A stretch of DNA of 64,000 bases. It comes from Chitinasiproducens palmae (GTDB taxonomy: Bacteria; Pseudomonadota; Gammaproteobacteria; Burkholderiales; Burkholderiaceae). The DNA is taken from the NCBI RefSeq assembly GCF_900095735.1, contig NZ_FNLO01000006.1, positions 265,636-329,635 on the forward strand, read 5' to 3'. Positions within the stretch are counted from its first letter, which is position 1. Every line of letters begins with the position of its first letter. The translations under genes were made by a program, and so were the position numbers. Shown here one piece after another: positions 43,715-53,242 of the stretch. The notes beneath the pieces were generated by a model. That model had not been told where the DNA came from. It made no database searches and saw only the letters and a list, made by a program, of their open reading frames with translations.

Positions 43715-45049
43715 ATGCCTTCCCGCCCGACACTTGCACAATTGGCCGACGCGTTGGCGCGCGGCACGACCACCAGCCGCACGTTGACCGAAGCGGCGCT
43801 CGGCGCCATCGAAACGCATCGAAAGGCGGGCGGCGCGGCGTTCGTCCACGTCGATGCGTCCGCCGCGCTTGCGGCGGCCGACGCCAGCGATGCGGCGCGC
43901 CGCGCTGGCTATTGCCCATCGCCACTGGCCGGCATACCGGTCTCGGTAAAGGATCTGTTCGATGTGGCCGGCCAGGTAACGCGCGCCGGCGCCGTGGTCC
44001 TGCCTGACACGCCCGCGGCGACCGACGCCGAGGCGGTGGCGCGTCTGCGCCGCGCCGGCGCGGTCCTGATCGGCCGCACCAATATGAGCGAGTTCGCGTT
44101 TTCCGGACTTGGCGTCAATCCCCACTACGGCACACCGCGCTCGCCTTTCGACGAAGCACGCGTGGCGGGTGGTTCGACGTCGGGCGGCGGGCTCAGCGTG
44201 GCGCTGGGCATGGCGTCGGCGGCGCTAGGCACCGACACGGGCGGTTCGCTGCGGATCCCCGCCGCCTTCTGCGGCATCGTCGGTTTCAAGCCCAGCGCGG
44301 ATCGGGTGTCCAGCCGTGGCGCGATTCCGCTCTCGACGACCCTGGACTCGATCGGCGCCCTGGCGCCGTCGGTCGCGTGCTGTGCGACGCTCGATGCCGT
44401 GCTGTCCGGCCAGACGCTCGATACGGCGCCGCTGCCGGTCGCGGGACTCCGTCTGTTCGTCACGCGCGATTACGTGTGCGACGGGATCGACGACGCGGTT
44501 GGCGCCGCGTTCGAGGCGGCGCTGTCGCGCTTGAGCGCCGCCGGTGCACGCATCGTCGAATTCGATTTTCCGGAGTTGCGGACACTGCCCGAGGTCAACG
44601 CGAAGGGCGGTTTCACCGCCGCGGAAAGCTGGTACTGGCATCGCGATCTGCTGCGCAGTCGAGGCGGCGAGTACGACCCGATCGTCGCGCGCCGGATTGC
44701 CCGTGGCGAGGCGATCAGCGCCGCCGACTATCTCGAACTGCTCGATGCCCGCGCGCATCTGCAGGCGCGCGCGGCGGAAAAGCTGCGTGGCAGCGACGCG
44801 TGGCTGATGCCGAGCGTGGCGATCCGCGCACCGCGCCTCGACGAGCTCGCCGATGCGGACGACTTTCTCCGGATCAACGGTCTCGTGCTGCGCAACACGA
44901 CGGTGCTCAACTTCCTCGACGGCGCTGCGTGCTCGGTGCCGTGCGCGGCGGGCATCGGCTTGTCCGTGGGCGGACTGTACGGCAGCGATGCGAAGGTGCT
45001 TTCGGTTGCGGCCGGCGTCGAACGCGCGCTGGCCGACGCCGCCCATTGA
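43715..45049 (+). CDS. Amidase signature family enzyme
   Basis: Amidase of 444 residues with the Ser-cisSer-Lys triad: Lys in VSVKDLFDVAG, the cis-Ser in GGSTSGGG and the nucleophile Ser in TDTGGSLRIPAAFCG. It hydrolyses an amide or ureide to acid plus ammonia. ATG 43715 is taken; a GTG at 43700, overlapping the DUF2848 stop, would add five residues. A strong terminator starts 12 bases after its stop. Tryptophan- or glutamine-type specificity cannot be inferred; it is not GatA, since gatB and gatC are absent. Confidence 0.88.
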   Translation: MPSRPTLAQLADALARGTTTSRTLTEAALGAIETHRKAGGAAFVHVDASAALAAADASDAARRAGYCPSPLAGIPVSVKDLFDVAGQVTRAGAVVLPDTPAATDAEAVARLRRAGAVLIGRTNMSEFAFSGLGVNPHYGTPRSPFDEARVAGGSTSGGGLSVALGMASAALGTDTGGSLRIPAAFCGIVGFKPSADRVSSRGAIPLSTTLDSIGALAPSVACCATLDAVLSGQTLDTAPLPVAGLRLFVTRDYVCDGIDDAVGAAFEAALSRLSAAGARIVEFDFPELRTLPEVNAKGGFTAAESWYWHRDLLRSRGGEYDPIVARRIARGEAISAADYLELLDARAHLQARAAEKLRGSDAWLMPSVAIRAPRLDELADADDFLRINGLVLRNTTVLNFLDGAACSVPCAAGIGLSVGGLYGSDAKVLSVAAGVERALADAAH

Positions 45050-45060
45050 AGGTGTTTTAC

Positions 45061-45093
45061 CGACCGATGCACTGGGTGTGCGTCGGTCGTTTT
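45061..45093 (+). terminator. Intrinsic terminator after amidase gene
   Basis: A 12-bp stem (45061-45072 with 45078-45089, one G-U pair, all others Watson-Crick) with a TGGGT loop, followed at once by TTTT (45090-45093). This is the clearest rho-independent terminator in the window. It separates the GntR-DUF2848-amidase unit from the MFS gene. Confidence 0.88.
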
Positions 45094-45131
45094 CCATACA
45101 ACGGCTCACCGGATAATCTGCATAACTGAAC

Positions 45132-46469
45132 ATGAAAGCCGACCTGAACCTAGATCCGGGCCTGAACAGCCCGACCGGCGGTGCGGAGATTTCGCCGCAC
45201 GTCCGGACCGAAGCCTATCGAAAGGCGACCTGGCGACTCATTCCTTTCCTGGTGTTCCTGTTTGTGCTGGCCTGGATCGATCGCGTCAACGTCGGTTTCG
45301 CCAAGCTGCAGATGTTGCAGGACCTGCAGTTCAGCGAGGCGGTGTACGGTTTCGGCGCGGGCATCTTCTTCATCGGCTACTTCCTCTTCGAGTTGCCGAG
45401 CAACCTGTTGCTGGAAAAAATCGGGGCCCGCAAGACCCTCGCGCGCATCACGATCCTGTGGGGCCTGGCATCGATGGCGATGATCTTCGTCAAGACGCCG
45501 ATGCAGTTCTATGTGCTGCGCTTCGTGCTGGGCGTGTTCGAAGCGGGCTTCTTCCCCGGCGTCGTGCTGTATCTGACGTACTGGTTTCCGTCCGCGCGTC
45601 GCGCCAAGATCAATGGTCTGTTCATGACCTCGTTCGCCATCGCCGGTGTGGTTGGCGGGCCGATCGCCGGCTTGATCATGGACGTGATGTCGAACGTCGA
45701 GGGCCTGGCAAACTGGCAGTGGCTGTTCCTGGTGGAAGGCATTCCGTCGGTGCTCGCTGGCATTGCGGTATTGCTCTACCTACCGGAAAAGCCGGCCGTG
45801 GCGCGCTGGCTGGCGCCGCTCGAACGGGAAGCGATCGAAACCGAACTGCGCGCGGACAATGCGACCCCGGGCCGCCATGCCACGCTGCGTGAAGCGATCG
45901 GCAATCCCCGGCTGTGGATCTGCACCGCGACCTACTTCTGCATCGTGAGCGGCAATGCGACGATCGCCTTCTGGACGCCGTCGATCATTCGCGAGTTGGG
46001 CGTGAAGAGCAATCTGTGGATCGGGATGCTCGCCGCGATTCCGTTCATCGCCGGCACCATCGCGATGATCGCCAACGGGGCGCATTCGGACAAAACTGGC
46101 GAGCGCCGCATGCATTGTGCGTATGCCGCTGTAATCGCTGCGATCGGCATCAGCCTCACGGGCGCGCTGCTGGCGCAACCGACGCTCGCACTGATCGCGT
46201 TGACCGTCGGCGCGATGGGCATCCTGTCCGCCTTCCCGGTGTTCTGGTCGCTGCCGGCCGCTTTCCTGTCGGGCACGGCGGCGGCAGGCGGCATCGCTAT
46301 CATCAATTCGGTGGGGAATCTCGCCGGCTTCGCGGCGCCGTACGCCATCGGCTGGCTGAAGACCACCACCGGCCTGCTGTCCTCCGGCCTGTACTTCGTC
46401 GGCGTGCTCGAGTTCGGCGCGGCGGTACTGATCGTACTGTTCATTCGCGACAAGCGTCTCGGCGCCTGA
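45132..46469 (+). CDS. MFS transporter, anion:cation symporter family
   Basis: Inner-membrane transporter of 445 residues with about 12 membrane segments in two bundles. Early motifs (DRVNVGFAKLQM, FFIGYFLFELPSNLLLEKIGARK, loop 2-3) match the ACS/phthalate-permease family, which imports organic acids. It sits 82 bases after the amidase stop, beyond the terminator. A GATAAT-like box at 45112-45117 could give it its own, nearly leaderless transcript. It may import the amidase substrate or export its product. Confidence 0.9.
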   Translation: MKADLNLDPGLNSPTGGAEISPHVRTEAYRKATWRLIPFLVFLFVLAWIDRVNVGFAKLQMLQDLQFSEAVYGFGAGIFFIGYFLFELPSNLLLEKIGARKTLARITILWGLASMAMIFVKTPMQFYVLRFVLGVFEAGFFPGVVLYLTYWFPSARRAKINGLFMTSFAIAGVVGGPIAGLIMDVMSNVEGLANWQWLFLVEGIPSVLAGIAVLLYLPEKPAVARWLAPLEREAIETELRADNATPGRHATLREAIGNPRLWICTATYFCIVSGNATIAFWTPSIIRELGVKSNLWIGMLAAIPFIAGTIAMIANGAHSDKTGERRMHCAYAAVIAAIGISLTGALLAQPTLALIALTVGAMGILSAFPVFWSLPAAFLSGTAAAGGIAIINSVGNLAGFAAPYAIGWLKTTTGLLSSGLYFVGVLEFGAAVLIVLFIRDKRLGA

Positions 46470-46985
46470 GCCCCGCGCGAACGGCCGATGCCGGCGTCAA
46501 GGTGGGCGTCGGCGTCGATACCGAGGTCGACGCTGACGACGGATCCGTGTCCTTCCCCTGCCTCGCGTGCGCGACCCCTCGACCCCTATCACGCGCGCGA
46601 ACTTCGATGCACCCCCCCGGCCGTGTCCGCCATGGTCCGCCGTGCCGATCGCAAGGCGCGCCGCCCCCTTCCCGAATTACATCCACGCAGTCCCGCGCAG
46701 TGGACGGCCGGCACGCGCCGTCGTGATGCTTCCGCCGGGCGCGGGTATCATGTCGATCTCGTGTCGATTGTTTACCGCCGGCGACAGGACCAGCCCGGCG
46801 CGGCGAGCGGTTCGGGCCGCGACCACGCTCATCGGGGAAACCCGATCTTCATCTGAGCGGAATCCCCACTTCACCGAAAAGAAATTGTTCGCCACGCTGT
46901 GCTTGACCGACACTGAGGCTTCGCTGGCCGCGCATCACAAGGCGCGGTCGGCGACCGCGGCATCAACGAGACAGGAACAGGGCGA
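46470..46985. other. 516-bp gap before acyl-CoA synthetase gene
   Basis: No gene is supported. The first 300 bases are GC-rich, with a run of C at 46611-46617; the last 150 are AT-richer, with a TTGACC near 46903, and may hold a promoter for the downstream synthetase, though no good -10 box follows. AGGA at 46973-46976 is its likely ribosome site. Confidence 0.4.
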
Positions 46986-48539
46986 ATGACTTCAGGTGGG
47001 CCAGGCACGGCCGCGAGTGCGGCGTCATCCCGTATCAGCGATATCCCGCGTCGGTGGGCATCGGCGACGCCAGACGGCGTCGCAGTGCGTGAAGAGGGTG
47101 AAGCCGTCACCTTCGGGCAGTTGTGGCACAACATCGAAGCTGCCATCGCGTTCCTGCAGGGGCGAGGCGTCGGTCTTGGCGACCGCGTGATGATCGTCAC
47201 CGAGAATTGCACTGCGTCGATCACGCTCCTGTTTGCCCTTTCGGAGATCGGCGCCTGGCCGGCCGTGGTCAACGCGCGGTTGTCGGAGCGTGAAATCGAG
47301 AGCATCCGTGCCCATTGCAGACCGCGGCTGATGATCTTCACGCATTCGGTTTCGCCGGATGCCGTCAGGCACGGTGTGAACTATCGCGCGCGGGAAATCA
47401 CGCCGCCAGGGCTGGGACCGCTGATGGAAGCCGCGCTTGATGCGGAGAGCCCCCGCGAGCCGGAGGCGCTGGCGCGGCAGGTTGCGCTGCTGATCTATAC
47501 CTCGGGCACGACCGGACAGCCGAAGGGCGTGATGGCGACGCATCGCGGGCTCATGCACTTCGCTCGCGTGTCGGCGCGATCCCGCGATCTCTCGCCGCGC
47601 GACTGCAGTTATGCGGTGATGCCGATCTCACATATCTTCGGGCTGGCAACGGTCCTGCTGGGGACCTTCGAAGCCGGGGCCAGCCTGATGCTGTTCGCGC
47701 GCTTCAAGCCGGAGGACGTGCTGCACGGGTTGGCGGACGGCACCGTGACGATTCTGCAGGGTGTGCCGACCATGTTTGCGAGGATCCTTGCCTATCTGCG
47801 CGATCACCCCCAGCCGGTGCGCGCGCCCGCGCTGCGTTATGTCTACACCGGCGGCGGGCCGGTCGAAGCGACGTTGAAGCGTGAGGTCGAGGCGACCTTC
47901 GGCCAGCCGCTGCACCATGGCTATGGCATGACGGAATACGCCGGCTCGGTGTTCATTACCCGCATGGAGCGCCCGCGCAACGACGTCTCGTGCGGCGAGA
48001 TCGTCGAGGGCGCCGAGTTGCGCGTAGTCGGCGCCGACGGCCGGGACGTGCCGACCGGCGAGCCGGGCGAGCTTTGGGTGCGCGGCCCGGGTGTGATGCA
48101 CGGCTATTACCGTTCGCCCGAGCAGACTGCCGAGGCGCTGCGCGAGGGCGGCTGGCTGAACACGGGCGACATTGGCCGACTGGGATCGGACGGCGCTTTG
48201 TTCGTGGTCGGCCGTTCGAATGATCTGATCATCCGCTCCGGCTTCAATGTCTATCCGATCGAGGTCGAATCGGTGGTGAACAGCCACCCGGCGGTCAAGC
48301 AGTCGGCCGTGATCGGTCGGCGCACCGCGGACAACAACGAGGAAATCGTCGCCTTCGTCGAGGTCAGGCCGGGGCACCTGCTCGATGTCGCCGAATTGCA
48401 GGAATTCTTGAAACCCCGCCTGTCGGCGTTCAAGCGCCCGTCTCATGTACTGTTGCTGGACCGCATGCCGTTTAGCGCCAGCGGCAAGCTGCTCAAGCAG
48501 CGCCTGCGCGCGTTGGCCGACGAGGCGCTGGTCTCCTGA
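46986..48539 (+). CDS. AMP-dependent acyl-CoA synthetase (first copy)
   Basis: Class I adenylate-forming enzyme of 517 residues. Core motifs: LIYTSGTTGQPKGVM (P-loop), HGYGMTEYAG (adenine-binding), NTGDIGRLGSDG, RSNDLIIRSGFNVYPIEVE and the C-terminal catalytic Lys in FSASGKLLKQ. It joins a carboxylic acid to CoA with ATP. Acid type is not readable, but it stands before the LysR regulator and the beta-oxidation operon, so it likely activates their substrate. It converges with the LysR gene at 48653 after 113 bases. Confidence 0.92.
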   Translation: MTSGGPGTAASAASSRISDIPRRWASATPDGVAVREEGEAVTFGQLWHNIEAAIAFLQGRGVGLGDRVMIVTENCTASITLLFALSEIGAWPAVVNARLSEREIESIRAHCRPRLMIFTHSVSPDAVRHGVNYRAREITPPGLGPLMEAALDAESPREPEALARQVALLIYTSGTTGQPKGVMATHRGLMHFARVSARSRDLSPRDCSYAVMPISHIFGLATVLLGTFEAGASLMLFARFKPEDVLHGLADGTVTILQGVPTMFARILAYLRDHPQPVRAPALRYVYTGGGPVEATLKREVEATFGQPLHHGYGMTEYAGSVFITRMERPRNDVSCGEIVEGAELRVVGADGRDVPTGEPGELWVRGPGVMHGYYRSPEQTAEALREGGWLNTGDIGRLGSDGALFVVGRSNDLIIRSGFNVYPIEVESVVNSHPAVKQSAVIGRRTADNNEEIVAFVEVRPGHLLDVAELQEFLKPRLSAFKRPSHVLLLDRMPFSASGKLLKQRLRALADEALVS

Positions 48540-48652
48540 CGCCGAGCCGACGGGCCACGGCCCCGCCGTCCCGACCGCTTGTTTCCGCACAGTCCGCCAC
48601 ACTGTCCGACGCCGGGTCGCTGAGCAGCCCGCGCCGCGCTTGGCCCGGCATC

Positions 48653-49555
48653 TCAGTCGATGCGGCCTTCGCCGTCCGCCACCAGCAGATCGACCAGCTT
48701 GCGCGCGAAGAGCGGCAGTGCCGCGAGGTCGGCGACCAGAATCTGCAGATTACGCACGGCCCAGTCGTCCTTCAGCGGCACGATACGCAGCGCCATCGTC
48801 TTGGCATGCCGTTGCGCGGTGGTCTCCGGCAGCACGCCGATGCCGATGTTCGCCTCGATCATCCGGCACGCCGTCTCGAAATTGCTGACCTGGATGCGCC
48901 ACCGCATCGTGCGCTGTAGTTCGGCCGACGCCCGCTTCAGGAAGCCGTGGATGGCGCTCGCCTCTGGCGGGCCGATGAAGTCGTAGGCCAGTGTGTCGGC
49001 GAAGTCGACCTTCTTCTGTTCGGCGAGCGGGTGGCTGAGTCCGGTCGCCAAGACCAGCCGGTCGCGCCGGTACGGCATTACCTGCAGTCCTTCCGCGTGC
49101 ACGTTGCCGGCGGCCAGTCCAATGTCCACGGTGCCTTCCTGCACGGCGCGCACCACGTCCCCACTCAGTCGTTCGTGCAGATCGATGTAGACGTCGGGGA
49201 AATTGACCAGATAGGTGCGCAGCACTGCCGGCAGGAATTCACTGGTCGACGTCGTGTTCGCGGCGATACGCACATGGCCTTTCACGCCGTTCGAGTATTC
49301 GTGAAGGTCGCCGGTCAGCTGTTCGAGCTGTTGCAGCACCCGGCGCGCGTGCAGCAGCAGCGTCTCGCCCGGCCCCGTCAGCGTGACCCCCTGGCTGGTG
49401 CGACTCAACAGCTTGACGCCGACCTGTTCTTCCAGATTTTTGATACGGGTGCTGGCCGCCGGCAGGGACAGGTGCGAGCGACGGGCGCCGCCGGTGAGGC
49501 TGCTCTGGTCCGCGATGTGGGTGAAGAGTCGTAGGTCGACTAGATCGAAGTGCAT
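48653..49555 (-). CDS. LysR-family transcriptional regulator (beta-oxidation operon)
   Basis: Regulator of 300 residues with an N-terminal helix-turn-helix (LFTHIADQSSLTGGARRSHLSLPAASTRIKNLE) and an effector domain (VRIAANTTSTSEFLPAVLR). A GGAG site four bases before the ATG at 49555 fixes the start. It is divergent from the MFE-2-type dehydrogenase gene, with a 181-bp spacer, so it probably controls that operon in response to an acyl-CoA or acid. Confidence 0.92.
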   Translation of the reverse strand: MHFDLVDLRLFTHIADQSSLTGGARRSHLSLPAASTRIKNLEEQVGVKLLSRTSQGVTLTGPGETLLLHARRVLQQLEQLTGDLHEYSNGVKGHVRIAANTTSTSEFLPAVLRTYLVNFPDVYIDLHERLSGDVVRAVQEGTVDIGLAAGNVHAEGLQVMPYRRDRLVLATGLSHPLAEQKKVDFADTLAYDFIGPPEASAIHGFLKRASAELQRTMRWRIQVSNFETACRMIEANIGIGVLPETTAQRHAKTMALRIVPLKDDWAVRNLQILVADLAALPLFARKLVDLLVADGEGRID

Positions 49556-49700
49556 AAATCTCCGGGGCCGTCACGCAACGGCGCAGCACGGATGTTACAC
49601 GCTGCGCGGCAACGCCTTCCATTATCGCTATCACGGGTTAATACCAGCCGAACGCGGGTTTCGGCATTCGCAAATTCTCCGTTCGCGCGCGATGCGTCAA

Positions 49701-49713
49701 GCTGTGTCACAGC
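49701..49713. promoter_or_regulatory. 13-bp palindrome before the beta-oxidation operon
   Basis: GCTGTGTCACAGC is a perfect 6-bp inverted repeat with a one-base centre, 24 bases upstream of the dehydrogenase start in the LysR/operon intergenic region. This is a candidate operator near the start of transcription; the LysR protein would more usually bind further upstream. Confidence 0.35.
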
Positions 49714-49736
49714 AAAGCACATCGGAGACGGGAGCA

Positions 49737-50657
49737 ATGGCAACACAGCAGATGATGGAAGGCAAGGTCGTCGTGGTGACCGGCGCGGGCGGCGGCATCG
49801 GTCGCGACATCGCTCTGCTGATGGCCGCCAGTGGCGCGCGCGTGGTGGTCAACGACGTGGGCGCGTCGCTCGGCGGCGAGGGCCACAGCGCAGGTCCGGC
49901 GCAGAAGGTCGTCGAGGAAATCGCCGCGCTGGGCGCGCAGGCGGTCGCGAACACGGACAGCGTGGCCGATGCGACAGGCGCGCGTCGCATCGTACAGACC
50001 GCGCTGGACAGTTTCGGACGGATCGACTGCGTGGTCAACAATGCCGGCATCCTGCGCGACCGCTTCTTCCACAAGATGAGCGACGAGGAGTGGGACGCGG
50101 TGTTGAAGGTGCACCTGTACGGCAGCTACAACGTCTCGCGTGCCGCCGCCGAACATTTCAAGACGCAGGGCTCCGGCGCCTACGTCCACATGACCTCGAC
50201 CTCCGGCCTGATCGGCAACCTCGCGCAAGCCAATTACAGTGCCGCCAAGCTTGGCATCGCCGGGCTCTCGAAGTCCATTGCGTTGGACCTGGCGCGGGCC
50301 GGCGTGCGCTCGAACTGCATCGCGCCGTTCGCGTGGAGCCGGATGATCAGTTCGATCAAGGTCGACTCCGACGAGCAGGCCGCGCGCGTCGAGAAGATCA
50401 AACAGATGACGCCCGCCAAGATCGCGCCGCTCGCGGTGTACCTGGCCAGTGATGCGGCGAGCGACGTCAACGGCCAGATCTTCGCGGTGCGCAACAACGA
50501 GCTCTTCCTGATCAGTCAGCCGCGGCCGGTCCGCTCGGTGCATCGCGGCGAAGGTTGGACGCCGGAGTCGATTGCCGAGCATGGCATGCCGGCGCTAAAG
50601 GGTTCGTTCCATCCGCTGGAAGTGTCGGCCGACGTGTTCAGTTGGGATCCGGTCTGA
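49737..50657 (+). CDS. Short-chain dehydrogenase, MFE-2-type (3R)-hydroxyacyl-CoA dehydrogenase
   Basis: NAD-dependent SDR of 306 residues. Cofactor motif TGAGGGIG, NNAG, and the Ser-Tyr-Lys active site (STSGLIGN, NYSAAK) are complete. Long-family features (VVVNDVGASLGGEG, VVEEI, GILRDRFFHKMSDEEWDAV, NLAQANYSAAKLG) match the dehydrogenase part of peroxisomal multifunctional enzyme 2. That enzyme class oxidises (3R)-hydroxyacyl-CoA, and the matching hydratase 2 is encoded later in this operon (54019). A GGGAG site precedes ATG 49737. It shares one base with the next gene (TGATG). Confidence 0.9.
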   Translation: MATQQMMEGKVVVVTGAGGGIGRDIALLMAASGARVVVNDVGASLGGEGHSAGPAQKVVEEIAALGAQAVANTDSVADATGARRIVQTALDSFGRIDCVVNNAGILRDRFFHKMSDEEWDAVLKVHLYGSYNVSRAAAEHFKTQGSGAYVHMTSTSGLIGNLAQANYSAAKLGIAGLSKSIALDLARAGVRSNCIAPFAWSRMISSIKVDSDEQAARVEKIKQMTPAKIAPLAVYLASDAASDVNGQIFAVRNNELFLISQPRPVRSVHRGEGWTPESIAEHGMPALKGSFHPLEVSADVFSWDPV

Positions 50658-51916
50658 TGCGCGAGGCGCGAACGCTCGATCCGGACGCGACGGACGCGGT
50701 CGCAAAGTTCGTGCGACCCGGCGACGTGGTGGCCTGGGGGCAGTGCGGCGCCGAACCGCTCGCGCTGACGCGTGCACTGATCGCGCAGCGCCACGCGGTG
50801 GGCGGACGCTTCGGTGTATTCGTCGGCGCCCAATGGTCGGACACGCTGCGTCCCGAACATGCCGACGCGATCGACATCGTGTCGTACACGGCCGCGGGCA
50901 GCAACCGCGCGCTGGCCGAGGCGGGCGTCTTGTCGATCCTGCCGGTTCACTACTCCTGTTTCGAGCGAGCGGTACGCGTCGACGTGCTGCTGCTTCAGGT
51001 TGCGCCGCCCGACGCGGCAGGCCGCTACAGCCTGTCCGTCGCGCACGAATACCTGGTGCCGTATCTCGACACGGCGCGTGTCGTGATTGCCGAAGTGAAT
51101 GCACTCGCACCGTGGACCCATGGCTCGGTCGTGCTGCGCGAGCACGACTTCGATGCGCTGGTCCACACCGAGCGCGCTCCGTTGACGCTGCCTCGGGCGG
51201 CACCGAGCGACACCGACCGACGCATCGCAGCACACGTCGCGGGGCTGATCGAGGACGGCGCCACGCTTCAGTTCGGCATGGGCGCCTTGCCGGAAGCCGT
51301 GCTTGCCGCGCTCGGCGATCGGCGCGATCTGGGCCTGCACAGCGGCACCTTCGGCGACGAGGCGGCCGACCTGATGGAGCGCGGCGTGATCACCAACGCG
51401 CGCAAATCGATCGACGTCGGCGTGAGCGTCAGCGGCGTGATGATGGGCGGCGAGCGCGCCTATCGCTTCGCACATCGCAATCCGCAGGTGCAGTTCCGCG
51501 CAACGGCCTATACGCACGACATTGACGTGCTGGGCCGTATCGACCGTCTGGTGGCGATCAACTCCGCGCTGGAAGTGGACCTGACCGGGCAGATCAACGC
51601 GGAGAGCGTGGCCGGCCGTTACCTCGGCGCGGTAGGGGGCGGCATCGACTTCATGCGCGGCGCGGCGCGCTCCCGTGGCGGCGTTGCGGTCATCGCGCTC
51701 GCGTCGCGCGGGCGTGCCGGCAGTCGCATCGTGGCGCGGCTGAACGGACCGGTCACGACGCCGCGCAGCGACGCCGGCGTCATCGTCACCGAACATGGCG
51801 TGGCCGACCTGCGTGGCTTGACGCTGCGGCAGCGCGTCAGGCGGATGATCGACATTGCCGCGCCGGAGCTGCGCGACGACCTTGCCGCCGACAGCCAGGC
51901 ACTGCGCCTGCACTAG
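50657..51916 (+). CDS. Acetyl-CoA hydrolase/CoA-transferase family protein lacking the usual nucleophilic Glu
   Basis: Protein of 419 residues with the two Rossmann-like domains of the class I CoA-transferase/4-hydroxybutyrate CoA-transferase family (FGMGALPEAVLAAL, LMERGVITNARK, GQINAESVAGRYLGAVGGG). In 4-hydroxybutyrate CoA-transferase the catalytic Glu sits in a GIHTEM motif; here the aligned segment is GLHSGT, with Gly230 in the Glu position. It may be a hydrolase, a transferase with another nucleophile, or inactive. The start overlaps the dehydrogenase stop (TGATG). Confidence 0.82.
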   Translation: MREARTLDPDATDAVAKFVRPGDVVAWGQCGAEPLALTRALIAQRHAVGGRFGVFVGAQWSDTLRPEHADAIDIVSYTAAGSNRALAEAGVLSILPVHYSCFERAVRVDVLLLQVAPPDAAGRYSLSVAHEYLVPYLDTARVVIAEVNALAPWTHGSVVLREHDFDALVHTERAPLTLPRAAPSDTDRRIAAHVAGLIEDGATLQFGMGALPEAVLAALGDRRDLGLHSGTFGDEAADLMERGVITNARKSIDVGVSVSGVMMGGERAYRFAHRNPQVQFRATAYTHDIDVLGRIDRLVAINSALEVDLTGQINAESVAGRYLGAVGGGIDFMRGAARSRGGVAVIALASRGRAGSRIVARLNGPVTTPRSDAGVIVTEHGVADLRGLTLRQRVRRMIDIAAPELRDDLAADSQALRLH

Positions 51917-51935
51917 ATGCGAGACGGAGATTGAG

Positions 51936-53132
51936 ATGAGACGAGCAGCAATCGTAGCGCCGGTGCGCACCCCGGTTGGCACCTTCGGCGGCAGCTTGCG
52001 GCCGGTTCCGGTCGAGGTCCTGGCAGCCACTGTCATTCAGGCAACACTGGCGCGCAGCGGTGCGGATCCCGAGCGGATCGAGGATGTGGTGTTCGCGCAG
52101 TCCTATGCCAACAGCGAGACGCCGTGCGTCGGTCGCTGGGCGGCGCTGCAGGCCGGCCTGCCGGTGCACGTGCCCGGCATGCAGCTCGACCGACGCTGCG
52201 GCGGGGGGCTGCAGGCGGTGGTGACCGCCGCGATGATGGTGCAAAGCGGCGCGGCCGACGTCGTGGTCGCAGGCGGCGTCGAGAGCATGAGCAATATCGA
52301 GTACTACAGCACGGACATGCGCTGGGGCGCCCGTGCCGGCTCCGTACGCCTGCACGATCGACTCGAACGCGGGCGGGAGCGTTCGCAGCCCGAGGCGCGC
52401 TTCGGCTACATCTCCGGCATGATCGAGACCGCCGAGAATCTGGCCCGCGACTATCACATTACGCGGCAAGAGGCGGATGAATATGCGGCTCGCAGCCATC
52501 GGCGCGCGGCGGCGGCGTGGGATGCCGGCAAGTTCGCGGAGGAGGTCGTGCCGGTCAGCGTGCCGCAACGCAAGGGAGACCCGATCCTCTTCGCCCGCGA
52601 CGAAGGCATCCGTGCGGACGCGACGCCAGCCTCGCTGGCGAAACTGCGCGCCTTGAGCAAGGACGGCACCGTCACGGCGGGCAACGCCAGCCAGCAGAAC
52701 GACGCCGCCGCCGCGTGCCTGATCGTCGCCGAGGACCGGCTCGAAGCGCTCGGACTCGAGCCGATGGGCTATCTCGTGGGCTGGGCCGCGAGCGGTTGCG
52801 ATCCCGCCACGATGGGGATCGGCCCCGTGCCGGCCGTACAGAAACTGCTGGGCCGCCTGGGCCTCTCGTTCGAGGATCTCGACCTGGTGGAACTGAACGA
52901 GGCCTTCGCATGCCAGGTTCTGGCGGTCCTCAAGGGGTGGGGCTGGCGCGACGACGAGCGGCTCAACGTCAACGGCTCGGGCATTTCTCTCGGGCATCCG
53001 ATCGGCGCGACCGGCGTGCGCATGCTGACCACCTTGCTGCACGAACTGAAGCGCCGCAACGGCCGCTATGGCTTGGAGACGATGTGCATCGGCGGAGGGC
53101 AGGGCATCGCCGCCGTCTTCGAACGGGCCTGA
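51936..53132 (+). CDS. Acetyl-CoA acyltransferase (thiolase)
   Basis: Thiolase of 398 residues. All catalytic pieces are present: nucleophile Cys in DRRCGGGLQA, NEAFACQ, His in GHPIGATG and the second Cys in MCIGGGQG. It cleaves 3-oxoacyl-CoA with CoA to acetyl- or propionyl-CoA plus a shortened acyl-CoA, the final beta-oxidation step. GGAG at 51926-51929, six bases before the ATG at 51936, sets the start. Gene order follows the dehydrogenase and CoA-transferase-like genes with short gaps. Confidence 0.94.
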   Translation: MRRAAIVAPVRTPVGTFGGSLRPVPVEVLAATVIQATLARSGADPERIEDVVFAQSYANSETPCVGRWAALQAGLPVHVPGMQLDRRCGGGLQAVVTAAMMVQSGAADVVVAGGVESMSNIEYYSTDMRWGARAGSVRLHDRLERGRERSQPEARFGYISGMIETAENLARDYHITRQEADEYAARSHRRAAAAWDAGKFAEEVVPVSVPQRKGDPILFARDEGIRADATPASLAKLRALSKDGTVTAGNASQQNDAAAACLIVAEDRLEALGLEPMGYLVGWAASGCDPATMGIGPVPAVQKLLGRLGLSFEDLDLVELNEAFACQVLAVLKGWGWRDDERLNVNGSGISLGHPIGATGVRMLTTLLHELKRRNGRYGLETMCIGGGQGIAAVFERA

Positions 53133-53242
53133 GTGCGCGCGCGGCGCGATGCAGCGTGCGATGTGACGTCCGAGGCGGCGCGCGCGCCAGCAGGCAGCGG
53201 CGACGCTGCGCGCCCGGCCCGAACTGGAATTGAGAGAAAGCG

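Noticed and set aside
43715..45049. GatA subunit of glutamyl-tRNA amidotransferase
   Set aside because: The amidase signature is shared, but gatB and gatC are absent and the gene sits in a GntR-controlled cassette, so a catabolic amidase is more likely.
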